Notes under the pieces: generated by a model
Seen by the model: only the letters and a program-made list of their open reading frames with translations
The model's database searches: none
Told to the model about the DNA's origin: nothing
Program-made: the position numbers and the translations under genes
Shown: positions 43,411-52,368 of the stretch, piece by piece
How positions within the stretch are numbered: position 1 is the first letter of the stretch
How the letters are laid out: every line of letters starts with the position of its first letter
Source of the DNA: Planctomycetes bacterium ADurb.Bin069
GTDB lineage: Bacteria > Planctomycetota > UBA8108 > UBA8890 > UBA8898
NCBI GenBank assembly: GCA_002070955.1
Contig: MWEK01000001.1
Span: 250,310 to 314,309, forward strand
Length of the DNA: 64,000 nt
Direction of reading: 5' to 3'

Positions 43411-43968
43411 ATGACGGCTCGGCGGGCGCTCGTCGCTCTGCGCGCGTGTCTTGCGGCGGCCGCATGCGCGGCCGGCTGCCAGGGCTACGGCCTCCGCGTG
43501 TCCTTCGACACGCCGGACGCTGTCCCCGCCGTCGCGGCGCCCGCGCCGGCGGCGCCATCCTCCGCGGCGGCGGCCGGATCGGATCCGGCGGCGGCGCCGG
43601 ACGGAGCCGCACAGCCGGGACATCCCGCGCCGGCCGCCGACACGCTCGAGCCGCCGCGGTCCGACGCGCGCGAGCGCGCCGCGCAGCTCGCCGCGCATTA
43701 CCGCGAGTGGCGCTCCTCCAGCGTGTTTCTAGCCCGGCGCCTCGATGCCGGCCTGGAAACCCCCGCGACGGTCCGCGACGAGCTCATGAATCTCAAGGCT
43801 CAGATCCTGGAGCTCGCGCCGCACCTCGGCGATCCTCTGCGCGGGCAGATCCAGGCCTGCGCCGAAGAGTACGGCCCGCTCGCCGACCGCCACAGCCCCG
43901 GCCGGTCGCGCGACACGGCGGCGCGGCTCAGAATTCTCTCGCGCCGTATCCAGCGGCTGCTGGAATGA
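43411..43968 (+). CDS. Small predicted lipoprotein (185 aa)
   Basis: Unknown function. The N-terminus MTARRALVALRACLAAAACAAGCQG has a lipobox (AAGC, C23). A Pro/Ala-rich unstructured linker (40-80) follows, then a helical region (about 85-185; RERAAQLAAHYREWRSSSVF, LMNLKAQILELAPHLGD) that resembles a short coiled coil. GGAGG lies 7 nt before ATG 43411, 28 bp after the ClpP-like gene, so it may be in the same transcript. Confidence 0.65.
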   Translation: MTARRALVALRACLAAAACAAGCQGYGLRVSFDTPDAVPAVAAPAPAAPSSAAAAGSDPAAAPDGAAQPGHPAPAADTLEPPRSDARERAAQLAAHYREWRSSSVFLARRLDAGLETPATVRDELMNLKAQILELAPHLGDPLRGQIQACAEEYGPLADRHSPGRSRDTAARLRILSRRIQRLLE

Positions 43969-43986
43969 CGGGCCGGCGCGGGCGCC

Positions 43987-45159
43987 TCAGCGCTCGAAGA
44001 AGCGCGGCACGACGACCCGTTCGCTCCGGAGATACCACACGATCCACTTGACGCGATCCGTGCCGTGGTTCTGCCCGGTCATCAGCCGCAGCAGCGCGAA
44101 GCTCGCCGGGCCGATGGGCGCGGGCGCGCGAGCCCCTTCCAGCAGCGTCTCCACCGCCGCATCGACGCGGTCCTCCCACGCCGCGACCACGCTGGCCACA
44201 TACAGGGCGCCGGCATCCCCGTGCGCGACCGCCGTCCGCATGGCCCCGATGGGGTCGCGCACGGCCGAGGCGACATCGCCCGGGGCGCGGAACATCATGG
44301 CAAGCGGCACGCGCACCGCGCGATCCGACAGCCTGCCGCCGCTTTCGAGGCTCACCCGCACGAGGCGGCCTCGCGCGCTGATGCGTTGGATGACGTAAGG
44401 CTCCCCCCACGCCCGGGCCGCCTTAAGCGTGAAGCCGTGCTCCCACGCCGTCCCCGGCTCGATGGTCACGGCGTCCTTCGGCAGCGGGACGATCTCCGTC
44501 GTTTCCTCGCTGAAGGGCTGCCCGCTCGCGCCCAGCGCGCTGGAGCTCACCTGGAGCTCGAGGCCCACCGCCATCACCGCCTTCACGGGGCGGTCCGAAC
44601 GATTCCACAACTCGAGCGTGAAGGACGGCGCGGCCTCGGCGCCGATCAGTTCCGCCGAGGGCCTGAGGTTCGCAACGAACACCTCGCCCGCGAACTCCCG
44701 GTCCCGCGCGAGGCGCGCAAGGCGCCCGGCGCGCACGCCCATGGCCGCGTCGCACCCTAGGGCGAGCACGGCCTCGCACAGCGCGCGCGCCTCGGCGGCG
44801 CGGCCTTCGTCAAGGGCGCGCTGGGCCGCGGCGAGCCTCTCGGCGAAAAACAGGCTCACGGGCTTGGCGTACGCGCCCTCGCCAAGCATCGCCGCCATGA
44901 GGGCTTCCTCGCGGCGCCGGCGGATCATTTCCTCGCGGAAGACCTCCGGCGCCCGCAAGGCCAGCGCGGACAACCGCCCCTCGGCGCGCCGCGCCGCCGC
45001 CGCATCCGCCGATGCCGTCGCGGCGAGCAGATCGGCGATCTCGGCGCGGACGGCGCCGGCCGGAGCGGCGCCTCCCCATCCCCCGCACAGCAGCAGGGCC
45101 GCGCACGCCAACGACCTTCGCCCCCGCGAGGCAGCCTGCGTACCCGCAGTCATGCGCAT
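43987..45159 (-). CDS. Exported protein of unknown function (390 aa)
   Basis: The signal peptide (RRSLACAALLLCGGWGGAAPAGA) is followed by a helical repeat region (about 45-150). A beta-sandwich domain (about 165-290) contains FTLELWNRSDRPVKAVMAVG, TIEPGTAWEHGFTLKA and VSLESGGRLSDRAVRVPLAM. A helical tail includes the C-terminal WIVWYLRSERVVVPRFFER. No catalytic motif is recognised. ATG 45159 is preferred because AAGG lies 7 nt upstream; ATG 45174 is also in frame. It lies 45 bp downstream of rpsA on the same strand and may be read through from it. Confidence 0.68.
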   Translation of the reverse strand: MRMTAGTQAASRGRRSLACAALLLCGGWGGAAPAGAVRAEIADLLAATASADAAAARRAEGRLSALALRAPEVFREEMIRRRREEALMAAMLGEGAYAKPVSLFFAERLAAAQRALDEGRAAEARALCEAVLALGCDAAMGVRAGRLARLARDREFAGEVFVANLRPSAELIGAEAAPSFTLELWNRSDRPVKAVMAVGLELQVSSSALGASGQPFSEETTEIVPLPKDAVTIEPGTAWEHGFTLKAARAWGEPYVIQRISARGRLVRVSLESGGRLSDRAVRVPLAMMFRAPGDVASAVRDPIGAMRTAVAHGDAGALYVASVVAAWEDRVDAAVETLLEGARAPAPIGPASFALLRLMTGQNHGTDRVKWIVWYLRSERVVVPRFFER

Positions 45160-45204
45160 TCCGGACCTTCTCATGGGCGGGCCGGGCCGGAAAACCTCCC
45201 GCGG

Positions 45205-47088
45205 CTACGGCTCTCCGCCGCCGGCCTCGCCTGCCTCCGCGGCCTCCGCCCCGGCATCCTGCGCCTCCGCGGCTTCGGCGCCCTCCTCCGGGTCCATGCC
45301 GTTCTCCGCGACGCGCCGCGCGGCCTCCAACGCCGCCCCGAAGGACGTGTGCGGCTCGGCGGCTTGCATGGCGGCCTGGGCCGCCTCGGCGGCCTCGCTG
45401 GTGGCCCGCATGCGCGTGAGCTCGTGGTCGCGGGCAACGAGATCCTCCTCGGAGACTTCCTTGAGGCTGAGTCCGATCTTCCGGTCGCTCTGGTCGACGC
45501 GGATGATCTTCAGGATCTTCTTCTCCCCGACCTTGACCACCTCTTCCGGCGAGCCGACCTTGTGGTCGGCCAGCTCGGAGATGTGCAGCAGGCCTTCGAG
45601 CTCCGGCTCCAGGCGCACGAACACGCCGAAATTGGTGATCTTGGTGACTTCGCCCTCCACCAGGTGGCCGACCTGATATCGGTCGGGAATGTCCCGCAGC
45701 CACGGGTCCTCGACCATCTGCTTCATGCCGAGGGCGACGCGCTTGCGCTCCTGGTCCACCGAGAGGACCGTGGCCCGCACGATGTCGCCCTTCTTCAACA
45801 CCTCGCTGGGGTGCGTGATTTTGCGGGTCCAGGACATGTCGGAGACGTGCAGGAGGCCGTCGATGCCCTCCTCCAGCTCGACGAACGCGCCGTAGTTGGT
45901 GAGGTTGCGCACCCGGCCTTCGATGACCGTATCCACGGGATACTTCTCCGCCACGAGGGACCAGGGGTTCACATCGGTCTGCTTGATGCCCAGGCTGATC
46001 TCCTGCTTGTCCTTCTTGATCTCCAGGACCACGACCTCCACCTCGTCGCCGACCTTCACGATGGCGCTCGGGTGGTTGATGCGTTTGGTCCACGACATCT
46101 CGGAGATATGGACCAGGCCCTCGACTCCCGGGGTGATCTCGACGAAGGCGCCGTACGGGAGCACGCTGACCACCTTGCCGGTGGTCTTGGAGCCCACCGG
46201 GAAGCGCGCATCGATCCTGGCCCAGGGGCTCTCGGTCTTCTGCTTGAGGCCGAGCGAAATGCGCTCCTTGTCCTTGTCGACTTTCAGGACCATGACCTCG
46301 AGCTCCTGCTCCAACTGCAGGAGCTCGGAGGGATGCCCCACGCGGCCCCAGCTCATGTCCGTGATATGAAGCAGGCCGTCGATGCCGCCCAGATCGACGA
46401 AGGCGCCGAACTCGGCGATGTTCTTCACCACGCCCTTGCGAAGCTGGTTGACTTCGATCTCCGCCAGGAGCCGCCGCTTGGCGTCCTCACGCCGCTCCTC
46501 CAGGAGTTTCCTGCGGCTTACGACGATGTTCATGCGGTTCTCATCGATCTTGATGATTTTGCACTCCACCTCCTGGCCGATGACATCGCCGATGTCGCCG
46601 GCGCGGCGGATGCCGACCTGCGAGGCGGGCAGGAACACCGGCACGCCGATGTCGACGAGCAGCCCGCCCTTGATCTTCCGCACCACCTTGCCCTTGACCA
46701 CATCGCCTTCCTTGTGCGTGCTGATGACGCGCTCCCAGCCGCGGATGCGCGCGGCCTTGCGCCGCGACAGCACGATGAGCCCCGATTCGTCCTCCACGGA
46801 CTCCAGCAGAACCTCGATCTGGTCGCCGGGCTTCGGCGGGGACTCCGCGTCGAACTGGTCCAGCGGGATGATTCCCTCGGACTTGTACCCGACGTCGACG
46901 ATGACCTCGTTGTTGATGACGTTGACGACCTTGCCGTTCAGGATCGTCTCGGCGGAGAAATCCTGCACGGACTCATGGTAGATTCTCTGCACATCGTCCT
47001 GCGCGACGCTTTCGAACACCGCGGCGACCTCGCGATCGAGAGCGCCCGCATCAACGTCCAGTTCCCTCAGCAGTTTGTTACTCGACAT
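45205..47088 (-). CDS. rpsA: 30S ribosomal protein S1
   Basis: mRNA-binding ribosomal protein, 627 residues. Six S1 (OB-fold) domains are readable, from NGKVVNVINNEVIVDVGYKSEGIIPLDQF near residue 50 to GEVTKITNFGVFVRLEPELEGLLHISEL near residue 480. Domains 3-6 carry the canonical G-x-V-x5-GAFV-x-L-x-G-x-GLLH pattern. The Ala/Glu-rich tail after residue 560 is longer than in E. coli (557 aa). ATG 47088 has no Shine-Dalgarno, as is common for rpsA; a hairpin lies in the leader. Gene order cmk-plsC-rpsA on one strand supports the call. Confidence 0.96.
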   Translation of the reverse strand: MSSNKLLRELDVDAGALDREVAAVFESVAQDDVQRIYHESVQDFSAETILNGKVVNVINNEVIVDVGYKSEGIIPLDQFDAESPPKPGDQIEVLLESVEDESGLIVLSRRKAARIRGWERVISTHKEGDVVKGKVVRKIKGGLLVDIGVPVFLPASQVGIRRAGDIGDVIGQEVECKIIKIDENRMNIVVSRRKLLEERREDAKRRLLAEIEVNQLRKGVVKNIAEFGAFVDLGGIDGLLHITDMSWGRVGHPSELLQLEQELEVMVLKVDKDKERISLGLKQKTESPWARIDARFPVGSKTTGKVVSVLPYGAFVEITPGVEGLVHISEMSWTKRINHPSAIVKVGDEVEVVVLEIKKDKQEISLGIKQTDVNPWSLVAEKYPVDTVIEGRVRNLTNYGAFVELEEGIDGLLHVSDMSWTRKITHPSEVLKKGDIVRATVLSVDQERKRVALGMKQMVEDPWLRDIPDRYQVGHLVEGEVTKITNFGVFVRLEPELEGLLHISELADHKVGSPEEVVKVGEKKILKIIRVDQSDRKIGLSLKEVSEEDLVARDHELTRMRATSEAAEAAQAAMQAAEPHTSFGAALEAARRVAENGMDPEEGAEAAEAQDAGAEAAEAGEAGGGEP

Positions 47089-47119
47089 ACCAAACCAACA
47101 ATCAATGCCCTGTGCTTCC

Positions 47120-47150
47120 GTCCGCCGGGTTGTCCTGGCAAGCGGCGGAC
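47120..47150 (-). promoter_or_regulatory. Hairpin in the plsC-rpsA gap
   Basis: GTCCGCCG (47120-47127) pairs with CGGCGGAC (47143-47150): 8 bp, 15-nt loop. It ends 32 nt upstream of the rpsA ATG. It is a candidate site for translational autoregulation, which is known for S1 in E. coli. Confidence 0.38.
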
Positions 47151-47175
47151 CTTTCCATGAACCCTGCCGCCGTTC

Positions 47176-47877
47176 TCACGACCGTGCCGCGCCGGGTGCC
47201 GTCCCCGGCGACGCCGGCGCCTGGCCCGCCAGGGCGGCGACCGCCCCGGCGACACGCGCCGTGAAACTATCATAAGTATCGTGGATGTCATCGTACAAGA
47301 TAAGCGGGCCGAAGGCGACCGTGACTTTGCCCGGCCGCGGGAAAAGCCGGCCGCGCGGCCAGGCCTCGAAGGCGCCCTTGACCGCCGCCGGGATTACCGG
47401 AACGCGGGCCTTGGCGGCAAGGAACGCCAGCCCGCCGCGAAAGGGTTTCAAGGCGCCGTCGGGCGAACGCGTGCCTTCCGGAAACACGAGGATCGCCCAG
47501 CCCGCTTCGAGGAGCTTCAGGGCGCGCTTGATCGCCCCCGTGCTCACGTTCTCCCGCGGGAGCGGGTACGCATTCAAGCCCAGAATCAGCCGTCCGAACC
47601 CCCGCGAACGGTAGAGCGAATGCCGGGCGAGAAAAGCGATGGGCCGCGGCGCGGCGATGCCGACGGCGACCGGATCCATGAAACTCACGTGGTTCGAGGC
47701 GATGACCGCCCCGCCGCGGCGCGGGACCCGGCCTCGGCCGCGCACCCGCAGGCCGAAGTACGAATACATCACCGCCGCGCAGACCGCGTGGCAGCTCTTG
47801 TACAGGCAGTTCGGCCCCGCCGGATCGCGGACCTCGAACTCCGCCTCGCCGCCGCGCGCGCGCCGCTCACTCTCCAT
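47176..47877 (-). CDS. plsC: 1-acyl-sn-glycerol-3-phosphate acyltransferase
   Basis: Makes phosphatidic acid from lysophosphatidic acid at the inner membrane. 233 residues. The HX4D catalytic motif is in IASNHVSFMDPVAVG, the substrate site is FPEGTRSPDGALKPF, and VPVIPAAVKG is motif IV. A charged N-terminus precedes the amphipathic segment. It overlaps the end of cmk by 11 bp, so the two are translationally coupled, and it precedes rpsA by 87 bp. Confidence 0.9.
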   Translation of the reverse strand: MESERRARGGEAEFEVRDPAGPNCLYKSCHAVCAAVMYSYFGLRVRGRGRVPRRGGAVIASNHVSFMDPVAVGIAAPRPIAFLARHSLYRSRGFGRLILGLNAYPLPRENVSTGAIKRALKLLEAGWAILVFPEGTRSPDGALKPFRGGLAFLAAKARVPVIPAAVKGAFEAWPRGRLFPRPGKVTVAFGPLILYDDIHDTYDSFTARVAGAVAALAGQAPASPGTAPGAARS

Positions 47878-48544
47878 CGCCCCGCACGATCCTCACGATG
47901 CGGTCCACCACGTCCTCCACCGACAGATCGTCGGTATCGATCACAACGGCGTCCGCGGGGACCTTCAGCGGACACAGCTCGCGCGTGGCATCCCGGAGAT
48001 CGCGCGCCGCGATCTCCGCCTCCAGCCGCTCAGCGGGCAGGTCGATGCCCAGCGCGGCCAATTCCCTCCGCCGCCGATCCGCCCGGCGCGCCAGGCCGGC
48101 CCGGAGGAAGAACTTGAAGGGCGCATGGGGGAAGACCACCGTCCCCATGTCGCGGCCCTCGGCGACGATGTCGCGCTCCTCCGCCATGCGCCGCAGGTGG
48201 CCTCCAATGAGTTCGCGCACGCGGGCATTCTCGGCGGCGTGGCGCGTTTGGGCCGTCACCTCCGGCGCCTTCAAGGCCGTCGTCAGATCTTCGCCGCCCA
48301 CCAGCACGCGAACCGAGGCGGGCGTCGTCACGAACTCGATGCGCAAACCTCCGGCGGCGCGGGCCATGGCCTCGGCGTCGGACGGCGCCGCGCCGCCGCG
48401 CATCGCCAGATACGCGACCGCGCGGTAGCACTGCCCCGACGAGACGAAAGCGGCGCCCAGACGCACGGCGGCGCCGTGCCCACACACCGTTTTGCCGCTG
48501 CCCGCGGGCCCGTCCAGAGTCACCACGGTCCGTCGCGTCGTCAA
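47867..48544 (-). CDS. cmk: Cytidylate kinase
   Basis: Phosphorylates CMP and dCMP. 225 residues. The P-loop is TLDGPAGSGKTVCGHGAA, with K-T-V where many enzymes have K-S/T-T. SSGQCYRAVAYLA corresponds to the usual DTGAMYRA. EGRDMGTVVFPHAPFKFFLRA and VIDTDDLSVEDVVDRIV are further family motifs. GTG 48553 is in frame, but the GGGAGG Shine-Dalgarno overlaps it. TTG 48544 has 8-nt spacing from that Shine-Dalgarno and is the better start. First gene of cmk-plsC-rpsA. Confidence 0.9.
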   Translation of the reverse strand: MTTRRTVVTLDGPAGSGKTVCGHGAAVRLGAAFVSSGQCYRAVAYLAMRGGAAPSDAEAMARAAGGLRIEFVTTPASVRVLVGGEDLTTALKAPEVTAQTRHAAENARVRELIGGHLRRMAEERDIVAEGRDMGTVVFPHAPFKFFLRAGLARRADRRRRELAALGIDLPAERLEAEIAARDLRDATRELCPLKVPADAVVIDTDDLSVEDVVDRIVRIVRGDGE

Positions 48545-48651
48545 CCTGCGCACCTCCCGGCCGCAGCCGGCTTCCGGCCGGCGCGCGCCTGCGGCGAATC
48601 GTCAAGCTTCGCTCATGCTCGGCCGGAAGTCAAGCGCCGCGCAGTTTCACC

Positions 48652-48679
48652 TTGCCCGGCGGCCGGATTCAACTATAAT
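48652..48679 (+). promoter_or_regulatory. Promoter and leader of the large lipoprotein gene
   Basis: TTGCCC, 16-nt spacer, TATAAT (48674-48679). The leader of about 135 nt contains a hairpin at 48701-48722 (about 10-bp stem with a 1-nt bulge). Confidence 0.6.
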
Positions 48680-48821
48680 CGAAGTGCCGATCCGCGGTGC
48701 GTCCGCCGGTCACCGGCGGGACGGCACGAGCCGGACGTGCTTTTCCCCACGCGACCCGCGGGAGCGAGCGGCCGTCCTGTCGACCTGAAGTCCGGAACGT
48801 TTGCCTGGTGAGGTGGATTCA

Positions 48822-50582
48822 ATGAACCAGCCATGGATGCGCACATGCGCGGCGGCGTTGGCCCTGGCACTCCTGTGGTCCTGCGGCGGCGGGGGCAAGG
48901 ACAAGACGCCGCAGCAGGATGCCAAGGCGGGCGTGCTCGACCGGGCGCGCGCCGCGGCGGAGAAGGCCAAGGGCGAAGCCGAGGCGGAGAACGCCGCCGC
49001 TTACGCCCCCAAGGCATGGAACGAGGCCGAACGGCTCTTCGCCGAGGGCGAGGAGCAGGCCGGGGCCGATGACGCCAAGGCCGCCAAGCAGCGTTTCGAC
49101 AGGGCCCGGGGCAAGTACACGGAATCCATCGCCGAGTCCAAGCGAGGCAAAAAGTCGGTGGATGAATACACCGCGCTCATGAAGGAGGTCGCCTCGCTCC
49201 AGAGGCAAGCCAGGGACGCCGGCGCCGACAAGGCGGCCGCGCAGTCCTACGCCGCCGCCGTCGCGAAGCTCAAGAGCGCCGAGGAAGCCCTCAAGGAATC
49301 CCCCGCCACGGCGCTCCGCACCCTGAAGGCGGCCAAGCAGGACCTCGACGACGTCGTCGCAGAGGCCAAGGAAGCCGCCGAGGCGGCCAAGAAGCTGGAA
49401 AGAGAGAAGCAGCTCGCCGAGGAGGAGAAGAAGCTCGCGCTCGAGGAGAAGCGGAAGGCGGAGGAATTGGAGGCCGACAAGACCAATCCGGTCGATTTCG
49501 GAGCGGCGGCCGACAGGCTGCGGAACGGCGATCGCGTCTTCGAGGAAGGCCGGTTCGACGAAGCGGTGAACGAGTACCGGAGCGCCAAAGAGGATTTTCG
49601 AATGGTCGTCCAGATGATCAACGAGGCGCGGGCGGCCGAGGCGGCGGCGGGCACGGCGGCCGTGGGGCCGCGGGCGGGCCCGGACACCGACGCGCCCCTC
49701 GAAGTGCCCACGGACGAGCCGGGCGACGCCGGCCTGTCCAGGAGCGATGAGCCGCCGGCGCCGTCGGGCGCCGCGGGCGTGTGGGCCTTCCTGGACCAAC
49801 ACAAGGACAAGCTCTTCAGCGGCCTGTCGGAGTTCTCGGGCGGCAAAGTCCTGATCGACTACTCCAACGGCGCCGAGCTAAAGAAGGACGCGACGAAGCG
49901 AGGCACCCGGAATTCGAAGCTCGAGTTCACCCGGAGCGAAGCGGGCGTGCCGGTCCCGATGGCCTTCGAGGTGGGCGGCCCCATGGCCTGCGTCTTCGTT
50001 AAGCCTCAGTTCGTGCGCGAGGTGCGCGTGTCCATGAGCCTGGATATGGGACTGGTGACCGCCGGCAATCCCTTCGCCGTGCTGCAGATCATGAGCGACA
50101 AGAACGGGAACGCCTACGGTTCGAAGTACGGCGCGATTCTGGGGCGGGTGAGCGAGGTCTTCGGCTTCACGCCGGGCGCGCCGACCACGGTTCCCGGCGC
50201 CATGACGAAGGCGCCCAAGGACTGGGTCAAAAAGGAGATGCAGGATTGGGAGCTGGAGCTTGCCTGGCCCGAAGGCCAGGAGACCGGCACCCTGACCGCG
50301 ACCTTCGGCGGCGAGGTGGTTTCGAAAATCGAGAAGATCAAGGCCAAATCGCCCGGCGTCTATCCCTCCGGTCGCGTGGCAGTGTCCTGGAACAACACCA
50401 TGTTCATTGTGAAGAAACTGAAGATCGAGGGCATCCTCGACCAGAAATGGGCGCTCGAAGAGCTGCAGAGGCAGAACGTGGATGTTCCCGAAGAGCTCCT
50501 TGTGGAGGCGGGCCTGAAGAAGCCTTCGCCCGCCGCGGGGCAGCCGGCCCCGAAAGCGCCCTCCAGGCCCGTTGAATACTGA
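48822..50582 (+). CDS. Large predicted lipoprotein (586 aa)
   Basis: Unknown function. The N-terminus MNQPWMRTCAAALALALLWSCGGGG has a lipobox ending at C21. Residues 25-230 are Ala/Lys/Glu-rich helices (KAWNEAERLFAEGEEQAGAD, EREKQLAEEEKKLALEEKRK) that look like a long coiled-coil stalk. A Pro/Asp linker (285-315) follows, then a globular domain (about 320-545) with WAFLDQHKDKLFSGLSEFSG and LAWPEGQETGTLTATFGGEV that resembles carbohydrate-binding beta-sandwiches. Probably outer-membrane anchored. ATG 48822 has GAGGTG 6 nt upstream. Confidence 0.75.
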   Translation: MNQPWMRTCAAALALALLWSCGGGGKDKTPQQDAKAGVLDRARAAAEKAKGEAEAENAAAYAPKAWNEAERLFAEGEEQAGADDAKAAKQRFDRARGKYTESIAESKRGKKSVDEYTALMKEVASLQRQARDAGADKAAAQSYAAAVAKLKSAEEALKESPATALRTLKAAKQDLDDVVAEAKEAAEAAKKLEREKQLAEEEKKLALEEKRKAEELEADKTNPVDFGAAADRLRNGDRVFEEGRFDEAVNEYRSAKEDFRMVVQMINEARAAEAAAGTAAVGPRAGPDTDAPLEVPTDEPGDAGLSRSDEPPAPSGAAGVWAFLDQHKDKLFSGLSEFSGGKVLIDYSNGAELKKDATKRGTRNSKLEFTRSEAGVPVPMAFEVGGPMACVFVKPQFVREVRVSMSLDMGLVTAGNPFAVLQIMSDKNGNAYGSKYGAILGRVSEVFGFTPGAPTTVPGAMTKAPKDWVKKEMQDWELELAWPEGQETGTLTATFGGEVVSKIEKIKAKSPGVYPSGRVAVSWNNTMFIVKKLKIEGILDQKWALEELQRQNVDVPEELLVEAGLKKPSPAAGQPAPKAPSRPVEY

Positions 50583-50618
50583 GGGGAGGCGGAGAACGCG
50601 GAGTTTCCGGCGCCCTGC

Positions 50619-51581
50619 CTAGGTTGCCTCCCCCGGCTCCGCGCCCGTCTCGATCGCGGCGATGTCCTTCTTGATCTGCGCGACCAGCGTCGCGTAGTCC
50701 GGAAACCGGCGCTCCTCTCTGAGTTTGCGCACGACGCGGGCCTCGATCTCCTTGCCCGTCAAGTCCCCGTCGTAGCCGATGATGTGCACCTCCACCGTAT
50801 GCTCCGCGGCGGCGTACGGACCCGTTCCCGGGGCGATGTCCGCGGGACGCGCCGTCGGTCCGCTCCCCACGCTCATCGCCGCGCGCAGCGTGCGCCCCTC
50901 CAGCGTCACCTCCGCGGCGTAGATGCCGCACGGCACCACCGCCAGGCCCGCGGTCTGGAGGTTAGCCGTGGGAAACCCCAACAACCGGCCGATTCTCCGG
51001 CCGCGGACGACGCGCCCCATGACGCTCACGCGCCGCCCGAGCAGTCTCTCCGCGGCGGCTAAATCGCCGGCGATGATCGCCTTGCGCACCGCCGTGCTGG
51101 ACACCGGTTCGCCTTCCACCAGATACGGGGGACAAACCCGCACCTCGATGCCGAGGCCCGCCGCCGCGGCGCCTAGCGCCGCGCAATCCGCGCGATCGCT
51201 CCCGAGGCGGTTGTCGAAGCCCATGAGCAGCCCTTGGCCGCCGAGGGCTCCGCGCACGTAGCGCGCCGCGAACTCCCGCGCCGTGAGCGCCATGACCCCG
51301 CGCGTCAGGGGAAACAGCCACACGCGCGACACACCCAGCGCCCGGATGAGCTCGACGCGCCGCGCGGGACTTGCCACCAGCGGCGGCGCGGCCCCGCTTA
51401 GGATTTCCTCGGGGTGGGGATCGAACGTCACGGCGACGGGCGCCGCGCCGCGCTCCGCGGCCCAGGCCTTGAGCGTTTCCAGGAGAAACGCGTGCCCGCG
51501 ATGCACGCCGTCGAAGAGCCCCACGGCGACCACGGCCCCGGGGGGGCGCGGCCAGGGCGGCAGCGGATCGGGACCGGTCAC
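50619..51581 (-). CDS. ribF: Bifunctional riboflavin kinase / FAD synthetase
   Basis: Converts riboflavin to FMN and FAD. 320 residues. The N-terminal FAD synthetase has VAVGLFDGVHRGHAFLL and VTFDPHPEEILSG. The C-terminal kinase has VMGRVVRGRRIGRLLGFPTANL, GIYAAEVTLEG, and EVHIIGYDGDLTG (the family HI-F-D box, here with Y/D). The start GTG 51581 is chosen because GGAAGG lies 7 nt upstream and the GTG overlaps the def stop (GTGA); GTG 51599 is in frame but lacks a ribosome site. No FMN riboswitch is visible upstream. Confidence 0.93.
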   Translation of the reverse strand: MTGPDPLPPWPRPPGAVVAVGLFDGVHRGHAFLLETLKAWAAERGAAPVAVTFDPHPEEILSGAAPPLVASPARRVELIRALGVSRVWLFPLTRGVMALTAREFAARYVRGALGGQGLLMGFDNRLGSDRADCAALGAAAAGLGIEVRVCPPYLVEGEPVSSTAVRKAIIAGDLAAAERLLGRRVSVMGRVVRGRRIGRLLGFPTANLQTAGLAVVPCGIYAAEVTLEGRTLRAAMSVGSGPTARPADIAPGTGPYAAAEHTVEVHIIGYDGDLTGKEIEARVVRKLREERRFPDYATLVAQIKKDIAAIETGAEPGEAT

Positions 51582-52123
51582 CTGCGCGCCTTCCTCCACG
51601 TCCGAGACCGCGCCGCGTATTTCTCCTCCAGTTCCAGCAGCTTCGCCTTGGCCTGGAGAAGATCGCCCGCCTTGAAGCGCGTGATGAAAAGGATGCCGTC
51701 CAGGTGGTCGACCTCGTGTTCCCAGCAGCGCGCCCCTAGGCCCGTGGCCTCCTCCTCGAAGGCCCGACCGTCGCGATCCTGGGCGCGCAGAACGACGCGG
51801 GTGTGGCGCACGATGCCGGCGCGAATGTCGGGGAAGGACAGGCAGCCTTCCTCGCCCTCCTCGCTGCCTTCGGCCGTGACGATCACGGGGTTGACGTAGG
51901 CGCGCGGGGGCCCCTCCACCTGCCCCGCCGGGATGCGCGTCACGAAAACCCGCGCGCTCCAGCCGGCCTGGGGCGCGGCCAACCCGATGCCGCCCTCTTC
52001 CTCCATGAGCGCGAACATCTTCTCCACCCGCGCGGACAGCTCAGGCGTGAACTCGGTGATATTCTTGGCCCGCCGCCGCAGCACGGGGTCGGGGTAGTAC
52101 GTCAGTTTCATGTCTCGTGTCAT
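51578..52123 (-). CDS. def: Peptide deformylase
   Basis: Removes the N-formyl group from nascent proteins. 181 residues with all three motifs: GIGLAAPQAG (45-54), EGCLSFP (metal ligand C94), and HEVDHLDG (H136, E137, H140). ATG 52123 (MTRDMKLTYYPDP) is used; ATG 52111 is also possible. It is translationally coupled to ribF by a 4-bp overlap. fmt, the usual partner, is not in the window. Confidence 0.95.
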   Translation of the reverse strand: MTRDMKLTYYPDPVLRRRAKNITEFTPELSARVEKMFALMEEEGGIGLAAPQAGWSARVFVTRIPAGQVEGPPRAYVNPVIVTAEGSEEGEEGCLSFPDIRAGIVRHTRVVLRAQDRDGRAFEEEATGLGARCWEHEVDHLDGILFITRFKAGDLLQAKAKLLELEEKYAARSRTWRKARR

Positions 52124-52198
52124 GGGCTCACCGTCCTTTCGCCGCCGGACCCGTGTCGCCGCCCCGCGCGGCCATTGCCAAGCGGCGGAACTCAACTT

Positions 52199-52226
52199 AG
52201 TATAGTAGAATGAGTCCGCGACACAA
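52199..52226 (-). promoter_or_regulatory. Promoter of def-ribF
   Basis: Minus strand: TTGTGT, 16-nt spacer, TATACT. Leader is about 70 nt. Confidence 0.55.
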
Positions 52227-52293
52227 TGCGGGGCCCGCGGAATCCGCGCCGCCTTCGAGGTTGCGACCGAGACCGACGCCCGATGCGCGCGCG

Positions 52294-52322
52294 TTGACGC
52301 GCCCGGGGCGCGGTGCTACAAT
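52294..52322 (+). promoter_or_regulatory. Promoter of the TPR gene
   Basis: TTGACG, 17-nt spacer, TACAAT: close to consensus. The leader to ATG 52369 is about 40 nt. Confidence 0.68.
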
Positions 52323-52368
52323 CGACGGCGTATCGTTGGGGTGCTCAGGCTAAGCGGAGCAGCAGACC

